64,000 nucleotides of DNA from Butyricicoccus_B sp017886875 (GCA_963931655.1 OZ007036.1:372001-436000), one strand, 5' to 3'; shown: positions 33,567-43,447, counted from the stretch's first letter. Translations and numbers: made by a program. The notes: generated by a model not told the origin, from the sequence alone.

Positions 33567-34481
33567 ATGGCTATTTTTCGTGTTGAACGAACAAAAGATT
33601 ATACAGTGATGAGTAACTATCATCTTAGAGATACAAACCTATCGTTAAAAGGCAAAGGCTTACTTTCTATGATGCTTTCTTTGCCAGAAGATTGGAATTA
33701 TACAACTCGTGGTCTGGCTAAAATTTGCAAGGAAGGCGTTGATGCCATAAGCGGTGCTTTGCGTGAGTTAGAAGCTGCTGGTTATATTATTCGCAATCGT
33801 TTGCGAGATAAAAATGGTCGTATTTCTGATACTGAATATGTAATCTATGAAAAGCCAAGGCATAAGAAAAATAAGAAAAAAACTACGGATAAACCAAATA
33901 CAGATAAACTGGATACGGACTCACCATGTACGGAAAACCCATATATGGTAAAACCGGATACGGAAAACCCAACGCAATTAAATATAGAGAAATCAAATAA
34001 AGAAAAAATAAAAACTGATAGATTAAATACCGATTCAATTCTTTTCAGCGAAACACCTGCTGAGCAAGTTCAAACACCTGAAAATGAAATGAAAAGAAAT
34101 GAAGTGACTTCAATCGAAGATTTTAAAATTTATAGAGAAATCATCTTAGAAAATATTGAGTATGAATTACTAAGTTCTAGATTTAGTGATTATCAAGATG
34201 ACCTAGATGAAATTGTAGAGCTTATGGTTGAAACTGTTTGTGCTAAACGTGATACTATCCGTATTGCAAGCAGTAATTTTCCACATGAAGTCGTTCGTTC
34301 ACGTTTTCTTAAACTTACAAGTGAACATATTGATTTTGTTATGCATTGTATGCGTAAAAATACTACGGAGGTGAGAAATATGAAGCAATATTTATTAACA
34401 GTTCTTTTTAACGCTCCAACAACGATGAATAACCACTTTACCGCAAAGGTAAGCCATGATATGAACGGAGGTAACTGGTAA
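33567..34481 (+). CDS. replication-initiator-like helix-turn-helix protein (DUF6017 C-terminus)
   Basis: 304 residues. Residues 1-98 form the winged-helix domain typical of RepA_N/replisome-organiser-like proteins of Firmicutes plasmids and CTns ('FRVERTKDYTVMSNYHLRDTNLSLKGKGLLSMMLSLPEDWNYTTRGLAKICKEG'). A charged repetitive linker follows (DKPNTDKLDTDSPCTENP), then a DUF6017-like end ('EDFKIYREIILENIEYELLSS ... ILRIASS-like'). It probably initiates or assists replication of the excised element. AAGGGGTGG lies upstream. Confidence 0.8.
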   Translation: MAIFRVERTKDYTVMSNYHLRDTNLSLKGKGLLSMMLSLPEDWNYTTRGLAKICKEGVDAISGALRELEAAGYIIRNRLRDKNGRISDTEYVIYEKPRHKKNKKKTTDKPNTDKLDTDSPCTENPYMVKPDTENPTQLNIEKSNKEKIKTDRLNTDSILFSETPAEQVQTPENEMKRNEVTSIEDFKIYREIILENIEYELLSSRFSDYQDDLDEIVELMVETVCAKRDTIRIASSNFPHEVVRSRFLKLTSEHIDFVMHCMRKNTTEVRNMKQYLLTVLFNAPTTMNNHFTAKVSHDMNGGNW

Positions 34482-34608
34482 GACTAAACTAGACTCTCAA
34501 ACAGATTAGAGTTTAAAGCATGATTAAGCGTTTGTTACATATTCGTTCTCCACCGTCAAAAACTTTCTGAAAATAAAATTTATAAATTAAAAATAGGAGG
34601 TATTTGAC

Positions 34609-37600
34609 ATGAAAATTAACAAGAAACGAATAACAGCAGTGCTTATGACATTTGCTATGCTTTCTTCAAGTATTCCAGTGGCTTATGCAGGGCAGCAAAA
34701 TTCTTACCATGACCCAGCTGAGAATTGGCTTGAGTCTGCAAATCGAACGGAAGAACTTGATGTGAACTCAACAGTAACAAAAGAAACTCTTCATTGTTAT
34801 TCATGTGGAGCAACTAAGCTCTTTACTGTTATGAGAACACCAGAATACACCAGAGATGGTCAAACTGCACTCAGCCGAAATATAAAATATTCAGATGGAA
34901 CAATGATTGGTGGTGAAACTAAAGGTTCAATTTTGGACGGCATACCAAACAAAGATGCCACTTACTCATGGTATCATTGGACAAAGTCAGTTTGTGATAC
35001 TTGTGCCACAATAAACGGCAATATGCCAACAAATGACTATGGTTTTAATAAAAATGTGTATTGGCTGTATGATTGTGCCGAAGATTTTATGCAGGAACTT
35101 GAGCAAACAGTAAGTTATGCATACGCTGATGACACATATCACACCAAGACTACGAAAGGCGGCTCATACTGCGGCTTTTGTTATGGCACACACTATGACA
35201 ATAATTCAGAGCTTGAACGTCATACGCTAGAGTCACAAGTAACACAACAGCCAGCAAATGGACGTTTTGCAGACGGTGAGCATTGTACACTTTGCGATTA
35301 TGATAAAAGCCAGTATGTAGCTGCTAAAAGCGTGATTGCAGATTATTATGGCATTGTGGACGGTAAACCGCATACAGTAACCGTTACAGATTTATCTGAA
35401 ACTGGAGTTACAACTCAAATCAGATATGGTAATTCAGCAGACTCATGCACTTTAACTTCTGCACCAAATTACACCGAAGAAGGTCAATATGCGGTGTATT
35501 ATGAAATTACTTACACATATAAAAACGTAGATATGACTGAAAATGGTGTTGTCTATGTTTGGCTAAGAGATGAAAGTGAATGTGGTTGCACAAATCCAGA
35601 TTGCGACTGCAATGACCCTGATTGTGATGGCTCATGCTGCCCAGATGATACAGAAACAGGCTGTAAGGGTGACCATAAATATATTTTATCCGAAAATGTG
35701 CCTGCAACTTGCATGACTTTAGGTTATGATAGATATGTTTGTACTGAATGCGGCAGAGTTGAAAAGAGAAACTATGTCGAGTCACTAGGTCATGCTTATC
35801 AAGGTGTTGTAGTTCGTGAGGCTACATGTGAAACCGATGGAAAGTTAATGGAAATCTGCTCAAGATGTAGCACAGTAAAAGTCACTTCAACTCCAAAAGG
35901 TGAGCATAAATATAAAACTTATCCAGTCGAGGCAACTTGCACAAGCTCTGGTTATACAGTCAAAGAATGTACAGTTTGTGGAGATAGACACATAACAGAT
36001 ATAACTTCTGCTTTACAGCATAAATTTGAATCACATACAACCCCAGCAGGCTGTGAAACAGGAGGTCAAACACTTCATATCTGTCATGGCTGTAATTCAA
36101 GTTTTATAACAGATTACACAGAGCCATTAGGTCATAAATGGGACGAAGGAACACTGATTACAGATGCAACTTGCACTGGTGAAGGTGTTATGGAATACCG
36201 TTGTACACGTTGTGATGCTCATTACTTAGATGGTAATACAGCAAATGGTCATGTAGCTGGAGAGCCTGCAACCTGTACAGAACCACAGCTTTGTACAAAT
36301 TGTGGTGCAGTTATTCAGAAAGCTCTAGGACACGACTATGAAAAACAGGTTACAGAGCCTACTTGTACCGAAATGGGTTATACAACTTACACTTGCACCC
36401 GTTGTGATGATACTTACAAAGGAGATTATACTCAGGCAACAGGTCACAAAGAAAGCGATTGGATTATAGATAAACAGCCTACAACTGATACAGATGGCAG
36501 TAAACACAAGGAATGTACTGAATGTGGTGAAAAGCTAGACGAAGAAGTTATAGAAAAACTATATAACCAAGGTACAACCGACTCCAAAGGCGAGGCAACT
36601 GTTGGAGAATATCTTGTAATTGTAACCGATACAGACACTAAAAACCCAGTCGCAAATGCTACTGTAACGCTTAAAAATGATAAGAGTTTTACTGTGGTAC
36701 TTCCAGACTCAAGGCTTTTAGATTTTGCCGACCAAACCACAGTGACAGTTCTGATTAAAGCAGATAAAAGTCCTGTTCCAGATAGAAAAATAGCTGTAAG
36801 CGATAAAAACGATAATTATTCGGCAGATATTACAGATAAACTAGGTCAAATTACTGTTACAACTGGTTCAGGCAGTACAAATGGTGATGGAAATTCAACC
36901 GTAGGCAATGAAAACAACGAAGGAGAAGAAATCACCTTAACTGTTAAAGTTGAAGATTATGAAACCAAACGACCAATAGAAAACTGTGAAATTAAGATTG
37001 GAAACAGCGGAAATATACTTGTAAAACTGCCAGATGGTGTGGATATGGACGAAAATAACCGTATCACAGTAACCGTTACAGATAATAAGAAAAATCCTCA
37101 AGAGGATATGACTATTATTGTTGAAAGTGATTTAGGCAGAAAAGAAAACGGTAAAACCGATAAAGATGGTAAATTAACTGTTCCTCCTGTTTCTGAAACT
37201 GAACATCATGCAGCTTATGTTTTAGGTTATCCAGACGGTACTTTTAAACCAGAAAACAGTATGACAAGAGCTGAAGCTGCTACTATTTTTGCAAGATTAC
37301 TTGCTGAAAAGCTAGGCGAAAGCATACCAAGCACAGCTACAACAAAGTTTAAAGATGTTCCAGCTAGTGCATGGTATTCTGGATATGTAAAGTATCTTGC
37401 AAACTATGGCATTATTTATGGTGTATCTGATGATATGTTTGCACCAGATAAGGCTGTAACTCGTGCAGAATTTACTACATTTGCTGTTAGATTTTTCGAG
37501 ATTTACGGTGAGGGTTCAGAAGAAATTATGGATAAATATCCAGAGTTCAGCGATATATCTGACGCATACTGGGCGGCAGAATATATAAAAGACGCTGCAA

Positions 37601-37851
37601 TTCATGGCTGGATACAAGGCTATAGAGATGGTACATTTAGAGCTTATGACCCAATTCGCAGAAGTGAAGTAGTAACACTAACAGGCAGATTATTAGGTCA
37701 TTATGCTGATGAAAGTTATATTGATGAAAACATAAGAAAGCTAAATCAGTTTAATGATGTTAGTAAATCTCACTGGGCTTATTATGAAATAATGGAGGCT
37801 GCAAATTCTCATACAGCAGATATGCAAGATGAGGAAAGCTGGGTAAAGTAA
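34609..37851 (+). CDS. large secreted surface protein with CxxC repeats and three SLH domains
   Basis: 1080 residues. Signal peptide 1-27 (KRITAVLMTFAMLSSSIPVAYAG). Residues about 60-300 hold scattered CxxC pairs, then a Cys/Asp cluster 'CGCTNPDCDCNDPDCDGSC' (about 325). Seven or so zinc-ribbon-like repeats lie at about 355-640, with pattern HxY...ATCTxxGYxxYxCxxCGxxxxxxxxxxLGH. Two beta-rich Ig/Cna-like domains follow at about 660-860. At 865-1070 are three S-layer-homology domains ('VLGYPDGTFKPENSMTRAEAATIFARLL', 'SDDMFAPDKAVTRAEFTTFAVRFF', 'IQGYRDGTFRAYDPIRRSEVVTLTGRLL'). SLH domains bind pyruvylated wall polymers, so this is exported and wall-bound, possibly for mating-pair contact. Confidence 0.85.
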   Translation: MKINKKRITAVLMTFAMLSSSIPVAYAGQQNSYHDPAENWLESANRTEELDVNSTVTKETLHCYSCGATKLFTVMRTPEYTRDGQTALSRNIKYSDGTMIGGETKGSILDGIPNKDATYSWYHWTKSVCDTCATINGNMPTNDYGFNKNVYWLYDCAEDFMQELEQTVSYAYADDTYHTKTTKGGSYCGFCYGTHYDNNSELERHTLESQVTQQPANGRFADGEHCTLCDYDKSQYVAAKSVIADYYGIVDGKPHTVTVTDLSETGVTTQIRYGNSADSCTLTSAPNYTEEGQYAVYYEITYTYKNVDMTENGVVYVWLRDESECGCTNPDCDCNDPDCDGSCCPDDTETGCKGDHKYILSENVPATCMTLGYDRYVCTECGRVEKRNYVESLGHAYQGVVVREATCETDGKLMEICSRCSTVKVTSTPKGEHKYKTYPVEATCTSSGYTVKECTVCGDRHITDITSALQHKFESHTTPAGCETGGQTLHICHGCNSSFITDYTEPLGHKWDEGTLITDATCTGEGVMEYRCTRCDAHYLDGNTANGHVAGEPATCTEPQLCTNCGAVIQKALGHDYEKQVTEPTCTEMGYTTYTCTRCDDTYKGDYTQATGHKESDWIIDKQPTTDTDGSKHKECTECGEKLDEEVIEKLYNQGTTDSKGEATVGEYLVIVTDTDTKNPVANATVTLKNDKSFTVVLPDSRLLDFADQTTVTVLIKADKSPVPDRKIAVSDKNDNYSADITDKLGQITVTTGSGSTNGDGNSTVGNENNEGEEITLTVKVEDYETKRPIENCEIKIGNSGNILVKLPDGVDMDENNRITVTVTDNKKNPQEDMTIIVESDLGRKENGKTDKDGKLTVPPVSETEHHAAYVLGYPDGTFKPENSMTRAEAATIFARLLAEKLGESIPSTATTKFKDVPASAWYSGYVKYLANYGIIYGVSDDMFAPDKAVTRAEFTTFAVRFFEIYGEGSEEIMDKYPEFSDISDAYWAAEYIKDAAIHGWIQGYRDGTFRAYDPIRRSEVVTLTGRLLGHYADESYIDENIRKLNQFNDVSKSHWAYYEIMEAANSHTADMQDEESWVK

Positions 37852-37869
37852 ACAGGAGGTTGTTTTACT

Positions 37870-38349
37870 ATGCAAGAAGAAGTAGAAAACAGAACTTTAA
37901 CATTAGTAGTAAATGGCACTAAATTTACAGCTAGATTGTTTAAAACTGCTATTTCTAAGTATCTTGCATACCGTAAGGAGAAAAAACTCCAAAACAGTCG
38001 AAATTCTTCTGTTACACCAAGGGGCAAGCAATCTGTAAAACAACTTATTGGGCAAAATCAAGGTGTTTCCAATATTGAAATTACAGACCCGTCAATTAAA
38101 GATTTTGATAGAATTGCCCGAAAATATGGTGTGGATTATGCAGTTAAAAAGGATAGCAGTACAAATCCACCTAAATATTTAATTTTCTTTAAAGCTCGTG
38201 ATGCAGATGCTTTAACCGCTGCTTTTACTGAGTATACTCAAAAGAAAATTAAAAATCGTCCTTCTGTACTAGCAAAACTAAATCATTTTAAAGAAATGGT
38301 TAAAAATGCTGTTGTTAACCGCACTAGACGGAAGGAGCATGAACGTTAA
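37870..38349 (+). CDS. PcfB/DUF3801 family conjugation protein
   Basis: 159 residues. 'MQEEVENRTLTLVVNGTKFTARLFKTAISKYLAYRKEKK', then 'GQNQGVSNIEITDPSIKDFDRIARKYGVDYAVKKDSSTNPPKYLIFFKARDADALTAAFTEY'. This is the DUF3801 (PcfB-like) pattern. In enterococcal pCF10, PcfB works with the coupling protein PcfC. Here it overlaps the VirD4 start (TAATG), which supports that pairing. Confidence 0.85.
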   Translation: MQEEVENRTLTLVVNGTKFTARLFKTAISKYLAYRKEKKLQNSRNSSVTPRGKQSVKQLIGQNQGVSNIEITDPSIKDFDRIARKYGVDYAVKKDSSTNPPKYLIFFKARDADALTAAFTEYTQKKIKNRPSVLAKLNHFKEMVKNAVVNRTRRKEHER

Positions 38350-40208
38350 TGAAGCAAAAATTCATTTTGCTAAATATGCCTTATATATTGGTAGGGTTAT
38401 TTGCTACTAATTTAGGTCAGGCATGGCGAATGACTTTAAATGTAGATGCTTCTAAACGATTTTTGGTGTTATTATCTGCACTCCAAATAGCATTTAATAA
38501 CCCACTACCTTCTTTATATCCATTTGACATATTAGTTGGTATTATTTGTGGAGCAGGTTTGCGATTTGCAGTATATCTAAAAAGCAAAAATGCTAAAAAA
38601 TATCGTCAAGGTGTAGAATATGGCTCTGCTCGCTGGGGTACACCACAAGATATACAGCCATATATTGACCCTGTGTTTCAAAATAATGTTATTCTTACAC
38701 AAACAGAATATTTAACTATGAACAGCCGTCCTAAAGACCCTAAAACTGCTCGTAATAAAAATGTGCTTATTATTGGTGGTTCAGGTTCTGGTAAAACACG
38801 ATTTTGGCTCAAGCCTAATTTACTTCAGATGCACAGTTCATACGTTGTTACTGACCCAAAAGGCACTATCTTAGTAGAATGTGGGAAAATGTTGCAACGT
38901 GGAACACCTAAAAAGCGTCCAAAGTTAGATAAGAATAAACAGCCTATGAAAGATAAACATGGAAATACAATCTATGAAACCGTTAAAGATAAAAACGGTA
39001 AAGTTGTTTATGAGCCATACCGTATTAAAATACTTAACACAATAAACTTTAAGAAATCTATGCATTATAATCCTTTTGCATATATTCATAGCGAAAAAGA
39101 TATTTTAAAACTTGTCACAACGCTAATTGCTAACACCAAAGGTGAAGGCAAAGCTGGTGATGATTTTTGGGTTAAAGCAGAGATTTTACTTTATTGTGCT
39201 TTAATTGGATATATCCATTATGAAGCACCAATAGAAGAACAAAATTTTTCTACTTTAATTGAATTTATAAATGCTATGGAAGTGCGTGAGGACGATGAGG
39301 GATTTAAAAATCCAGTTGATATGATGTTTGATGAACTTGAAGCAAAAAAGCCAAATCATTTTGCTGTTAGACAATATAAAAAATACAAACTAGCAGCCGG
39401 AAAAACAGCTAAGTCTATTTTAATATCCTGTGGTGCAAGACTTGCTGTGTTTGATATAGCTGAACTTAGAGAAATAACTTCATATGATGAGTTAGAACTG
39501 GATACATTGGGCGATAGAAAAACCGCCCTTTTTCTTATTATGTCAGATACAGATGATAGTTTTAACTTTTTAATTTCAATGTGTTACACTCAGCTATTTA
39601 ACCTGTTATGTGAAAAGGCTGATGATAAGTATGGCGGTAGATTACCTGTTCATGTGCGTTGCCTTATTGATGAATGTGCTAATATCGGTCAGATACCTAA
39701 GCTAGAAAAGCTGGTAGCTACAATACGAAGTAGAGAAATATCCGCTTGTCTGGTATTACAAGCACAAAGTCAGCTAAAAGCAATATATAAAGATAATGCT
39801 GATACAATCATTGGTAATATGGATTGTTCTATATTTTTAGGTGGCAAAGAGCCAACCACATTAAAAGAATTATCTGCTGTATTGGGTAAGGAAACAATTG
39901 ATATGTATAACACTGGTGAAAGTCGAGGGCGTGAAACTTCACACTCGTTAAATTATCAAAAATTAGGCAAAGAACTTATGAGTCAAGATGAACTTGCTGT
40001 TATGGACGGTAGTAAGTGCATTTTGCAACTTCGTGGTGTTAGACCGTTTTTATCAGATAAGTATGATATTACAAAACACCCTAATTTTAAATTTACAGCT
40101 GATGCTAATGAAAAAAATGCTTTTAATATTGAAAAGTATTTATCCACTCAGCTAAAAACAAAGCCTAATGAAATCTATGATGTGTATGAAGTAGATACAG
40201 ATAAATAG
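38349..40208 (+). CDS. virD4: VirD4/TraG-type conjugative coupling ATPase
   Basis: 619 residues. Two N-terminal helices (about 8-25 and 55-75), then 'YGSARWGTPQDI', Walker A 'IIGGSGSGKTRFW' (about 138), Walker B 'HVRCLIDECANIGQIPKLEKLVATIRSREISACLVLQAQSQL' and 'GNMDCSIFLGGKEPTTLKELSAVLGKETI'. It links the relaxosome to the type IV channel at the membrane. The gene is intact although its partner relaxase is not visible in the element. Confidence 0.93.
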   Translation: MKQKFILLNMPYILVGLFATNLGQAWRMTLNVDASKRFLVLLSALQIAFNNPLPSLYPFDILVGIICGAGLRFAVYLKSKNAKKYRQGVEYGSARWGTPQDIQPYIDPVFQNNVILTQTEYLTMNSRPKDPKTARNKNVLIIGGSGSGKTRFWLKPNLLQMHSSYVVTDPKGTILVECGKMLQRGTPKKRPKLDKNKQPMKDKHGNTIYETVKDKNGKVVYEPYRIKILNTINFKKSMHYNPFAYIHSEKDILKLVTTLIANTKGEGKAGDDFWVKAEILLYCALIGYIHYEAPIEEQNFSTLIEFINAMEVREDDEGFKNPVDMMFDELEAKKPNHFAVRQYKKYKLAAGKTAKSILISCGARLAVFDIAELREITSYDELELDTLGDRKTALFLIMSDTDDSFNFLISMCYTQLFNLLCEKADDKYGGRLPVHVRCLIDECANIGQIPKLEKLVATIRSREISACLVLQAQSQLKAIYKDNADTIIGNMDCSIFLGGKEPTTLKELSAVLGKETIDMYNTGESRGRETSHSLNYQKLGKELMSQDELAVMDGSKCILQLRGVRPFLSDKYDITKHPNFKFTADANEKNAFNIEKYLSTQLKTKPNEIYDVYEVDTDK

Positions 40209-40244
40209 ATTTCTACAAGATTTATATCAATTGGTTAAATTTTT

Positions 40245-40289
40245 TTGATATACTATTGACTATGAATATACTGTGTGTTACGATGTATA
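40245..40289 (+). promoter_or_regulatory. promoter of the PadR-DUF1700 cargo operon
   Basis: -35 TTGATA (40245-40250), 16-base spacer, -10 TATACT (40267-40272). TATAC (40267-40271) and GTATA (40285-40289) form an inverted pair across the start region, a likely PadR operator. Confidence 0.6.
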
Positions 40290-40306
40290 CAAAGGAGGCA
40301 CAGTAT

Positions 40307-40639
40307 ATGAATATTGATGATTGGAAATCACAAATTAAACGTGGTACACTTGAATTTTGTATTCTGATGATGATAAAACATAAACCGTCCTATGGATATG
40401 AAATTATAAGCACATTAGAGAAATATCCTATTTTAAGAGTAAAAGAGAATACAATTTATCCATTGCTTAGAAGGCTTTTGAAGGAAGATTATATTTCATC
40501 ATCGTGGCAAGAAGGTACAGAAGGTTTGCCACCAAGAAAATATTATTACATCACTGACAAGGGGTGTGAATATCTTTCTGAAATGTCTTATGAATGGAAC
40601 AATCTGTTAAACGCTATAAATGAGATTAAAGGAGAGTAA
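40307..40639 (+). CDS. PadR family transcriptional regulator
   Basis: 110 residues from ATG 40307 (AAAGGAGG before it). 'LEFCILMMIKHKPSYGYEIISTLEKYPILRVKENTIYPLLRRLLKEDYISSSWQEGTEGLPPRKYYYITDKGCEYL' is the PadR winged helix. With the next two genes it forms a cargo module set between virD4 and maff2, which are usually neighbours in this ICE family. Confidence 0.92.
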   Translation: MNIDDWKSQIKRGTLEFCILMMIKHKPSYGYEIISTLEKYPILRVKENTIYPLLRRLLKEDYISSSWQEGTEGLPPRKYYYITDKGCEYLSEMSYEWNNLLNAINEIKGE

Positions 40640-40643
40640 TACA

Positions 40644-41207
40644 ATGCAAATTGATAAATCTTTGAACGAATATCTTCAAAAAATCGAAAAATACCTAAAG
40701 CCAATGGTTGTTTCAGAGCGTATAGACATTGTTAATGAAATTAAAAGTGAAATGCTTGAATTAAAGAGCAATGGAGTTTCAGCAGAGCAAATAGTTGAAC
40801 GATTAGGAAATCCTAAAGAACTTGCAAAAGCCTATTTAGGAGAAAGAATTTGCCAAAGTAATGGCTTTAGCTTGAGCAGGTTAAGTACAATAATTGCCTT
40901 TTATAGCCTTGCTGGAATTGGTGGTATGTTTGTTCTACCAATTACAAGCATATGTAGTATTACATTTATGATAAGCGGTATATTATGTGTTATTGCAGGT
41001 ATCATTAAATTTGTTGCTTATTTGATGGGATATGAAATTTCAGAAATTGGCATCAATATTGGCACTTTTTCAGCTAATGCCATTGCTTTTCTTCCTATTT
41101 CTATTATTATTGGTATTGTGTTGTTTATTATTGGAAAGTTACTTTGGAAACTTACCATTATAATTATCAAATACATTAGCAAGATAAGAAAAAAATTAAA
41201 GTTGTGA
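40644..41207 (+). CDS. DUF1700/HAAS-domain membrane protein
   Basis: 187 residues. The N-terminal 75 residues are the helical domain 'NEYLQKIEKYLKPMVVSERIDIVNEIKSEMLELKSNGVSAEQIVERLGNPKELAKAYLGE' of PadR-associated DUF1700 proteins. Four membrane helices follow. Probable regulatory target of the preceding PadR. Function otherwise unknown. Confidence 0.85.
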   Translation: MQIDKSLNEYLQKIEKYLKPMVVSERIDIVNEIKSEMLELKSNGVSAEQIVERLGNPKELAKAYLGERICQSNGFSLSRLSTIIAFYSLAGIGGMFVLPITSICSITFMISGILCVIAGIIKFVAYLMGYEISEIGINIGTFSANAIAFLPISIIIGIVLFIIGKLLWKLTIIIIKYISKIRKKLKL

Positions 41208-41255
41208 ATATAATTTATATATTAAAATGATAAATGTAATTTTGGGGAGGGAAAT

Positions 41256-41754
41256 TTGTTGAACACAGAACAATATAGATTTTCAGCACCGAATACACTT
41301 GTAAATATATTTATCTATTTTATACTGTTTTTAGTTGGAGATTTATTTGGCAGTCTGCCTTTTGATTTTCTTTTTTTGTTTATAAAATTTACAAGCAGTG
41401 AACTATATGTAATTATAAGAATGTTTTGCTCTTTGTTTCTTACTCTTTTTCTTTTCTGGATTTATAATTATAAGTGGCACATTGGTTGGAATAATGTTTT
41501 CTCTTGTCACTTATAAGGGAAATTCTATAATAAATAGTGCTTTAATACATGGAGTATGGAATTTTTTTATTATAACGGATATTATGCACATTACAGCTGC
41601 TCAAGAAACATATGGAAAACCTATTTTTTCAGTCATTATATCATCTAACAATATTTTATTAACAGGAGCTGGATTTGGAGTAGAAGCATCTTTAATATCA
41701 ATTATAGGATACATTCTTATTTGTAGCTTTACGATGATTCCAAAGAAAAAATAA
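41256..41754 (+). pseudogene. CPBP-family intramembrane protease, internally deleted
   Basis: The first frame (41256-41516) gives the N-terminal helices. A second frame (to 41754) gives 'LVGIMFSLVTYKGNSIINSALIHGVWNFFIITDIM', the C-terminal motif of CPBP/ABI proteases. The middle, with the catalytic EExxxR motif, is absent and the frame changes near 41480. A CPBP protein normally has 250 or more residues; about 160 remain. Remnant of an immunity-type or processing protease. Confidence 0.7.
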
Positions 41755-41889
41755 AGTTTTATTGATTAAAGGGATATTAAAGGTAGCCAAGAAAAATAAA
41801 ATATTTTACCATCATTTTAGAGGATAACAAATGTTGTTGTCCTCTTTTGTATTTTATATGTTTGTGAAATAATCATAAACGACTGATTT

Positions 41890-41948
41890 TCCGCATTGAA
41901 AGGAGTGGTCTTATCTATTCGCCAGATAGTCATGGCGTACAAAGCGGA
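41890..41948 (+). ncRNA. candidate structured leader RNA upstream of maff2
   Basis: The outer stem TCCGCATTG (41890-41898) pairs with CAAAGCGGA (41940-41948), one mismatch. Inside, two hairpins share bases and exclude each other: TATCT/AGATA (41912-41916, 41924-41928) and CGCCA/TGGCG (41920-41924, 41933-41937). No known RNA family recognised; seen by eye only. Confidence 0.35.
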
Positions 41949-41980
41949 CAATCAAATAACTAAAAATTAAGAAGGAGGAT

Positions 41981-42024
41981 AGCTGGAATCTAACCACAAT
42001 TTAAGGTGGTTTTTTGTTCCAGCT
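41981..42024 (+). promoter_or_regulatory. nested hairpin upstream of maff2 (attenuator-like)
   Basis: Inner stem AACCAC / GTGGTT followed by TTTTTG, enclosed by outer stem AGCTGGAA / TTCCAGCT. The inner hairpin with its T tract looks like a terminator; the outer arms could stabilise it. Confidence 0.5.
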
Positions 42025-42395
42025 TTGTGTGCCTATGAAATATGACTAAATAAAAATAGATTCTAGCTAAATTTTAATATATGGAATTTTTCAATAGTGC
42101 AGTAAGCGTATTACAAACTCTCGTTATTGCTTTGGGTGCTGGTTTAGGTGTTTGGGGCGTTATAAATCTCCTTGAGGGGTACGGAAATGACAATCGTGCG
42201 ACACGTTTCTAACTGAAAAGGTTAGGCACTAAGTTTAAAATTTAGTAGAACTGGCAATCTGATAGGTGGAATGATGGAGTAACGTCCTGAAACGCCTACA
42301 CTGATACTCCGATTAGCGGTAGATATTAGACTATCTAACTGTTAAAAGCTCGGTGAAGTCGGCAGAGAGTAACCGTAAATAACAATTAAGTTATA

Positions 42396-43447
42396 GATGG
42401 ATTGTCAAGTCAAAAGCGACAGTTGATGAAAGAAAACTTCATAGGCAGATTTCCACTTGAGACATTTGCGAGGTCTAGAATTTATAAGAAATAAAGCTTT
42501 TTGTAAATCATTATAAGAAACTTTAGCTAAATCAGTTTTTTTAGGAAAGAATTCTCGTAATAAACCATTTGAATTTTCATTTGTGCCCCTTTGCCAAGAT
42601 GAATAAGGGTCAGCAAAATAAAATGGAATATTCAAATCACGTTCAATATTTGAATAACATGCAAACTCTTTACCTCTATCTACAGTTGCAGTTTTAAAAG
42701 CTTTTTTAGGCAGAATATTAGCAACAAATCTTACTGCATTTTCCATTGAAGATGCAGTTCTATCTGGAATTTTTATAGCAATATACATTCGTGTTTTTCG
42801 TTCTGCAAATGTAGCAAAACAACCTTTACTCTCCCCACGACTAGAAACAATTGTATCTAACTCCCAATGACCAAATATTGTTCTGCTATCAATTTCTTTT
42901 GGTCTTTTGGATATTGATTTACCAATATTGAAACGTCCTCTTGTTTCTTTTGGTTTATGTCTCTTTCCCTTATGTCTAAGTAATTTTAAACCATTTGTTG
43001 AGATTATACCTTTATAAATCCAACGGTATATCGTTTTGAAACTAACTACTCCTTTGGTCAGTGTATTTGCAATCTGTTCTGGAGAATATGTGCTGTTTAA
43101 ACCTCTTTCTATCTGCTTAACCAAAGCTTTTGAATATTTTCCTTTTGGTTTTGAGTTCTTTCTTCGAATACAGTATTTTTTATGGGCAGTTTCTGCATTA
43201 TACATTTGCTCATTATTGCGTTTTAGTTCTCTTGCAACTGTACTATGATGTCTACCTATTTCTTTTCCTATTTTACGCGCTGAATATCCCAATTTTTTTA
43301 ATACCTCTATACGGCTTCTTTCAAATGTGGTAAGATGTTTATAGCTCATAAGTAAACTCCTTTTGTGTTATGTTGTGTGGTAACTTCATTTTACACTATA
43401 AAGTTTACTTGTGGGCTTTTTTGTCGCACTTAATTTTACAATCCATC
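42396..43447 (-). mobile_element. IS30-family insertion sequence, copy C (inside the intron)
   Basis: 1052 bp with the 4-bp duplication TATA (42392-42395 and 43448-43451). It lies about 200 bases into the intron, in domain I, antisense to the intron. Both ends read GATGGATTGT. Confidence 0.93.
42405..43349 (-). CDS. IS30-family transposase (copy C)
   Basis: 314 residues, intact. It differs from copy A at 'EIDSRTIFGHWEL' for 'EIKKRTTFGHWEL' next to the first catalytic Asp, and at 'CYSNIERD' for 'CYLNIERD'. Confidence 0.95.
   Translation of the reverse strand: MSYKHLTTFERSRIEVLKKLGYSARKIGKEIGRHHSTVARELKRNNEQMYNAETAHKKYCIRRKNSKPKGKYSKALVKQIERGLNSTYSPEQIANTLTKGVVSFKTIYRWIYKGIISTNGLKLLRHKGKRHKPKETRGRFNIGKSISKRPKEIDSRTIFGHWELDTIVSSRGESKGCFATFAERKTRMYIAIKIPDRTASSMENAVRFVANILPKKAFKTATVDRGKEFACYSNIERDLNIPFYFADPYSSWQRGTNENSNGLLREFFPKKTDLAKVSYNDLQKALFLINSRPRKCLKWKSAYEVFFHQLSLLT

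Noticed and set aside
41256..41516. Two separate small membrane proteins instead of one broken CPBP gene
   Set aside because: The second frame has no ribosome site and carries the C-terminal CPBP motif, so a deleted single gene is more likely.
31071..43447. Composite transposon bounded by IS30 copies B and C
   Set aside because: The copies are in opposite orientation and each has its own 4-bp duplication (ATAC, TATA), so they inserted independently.
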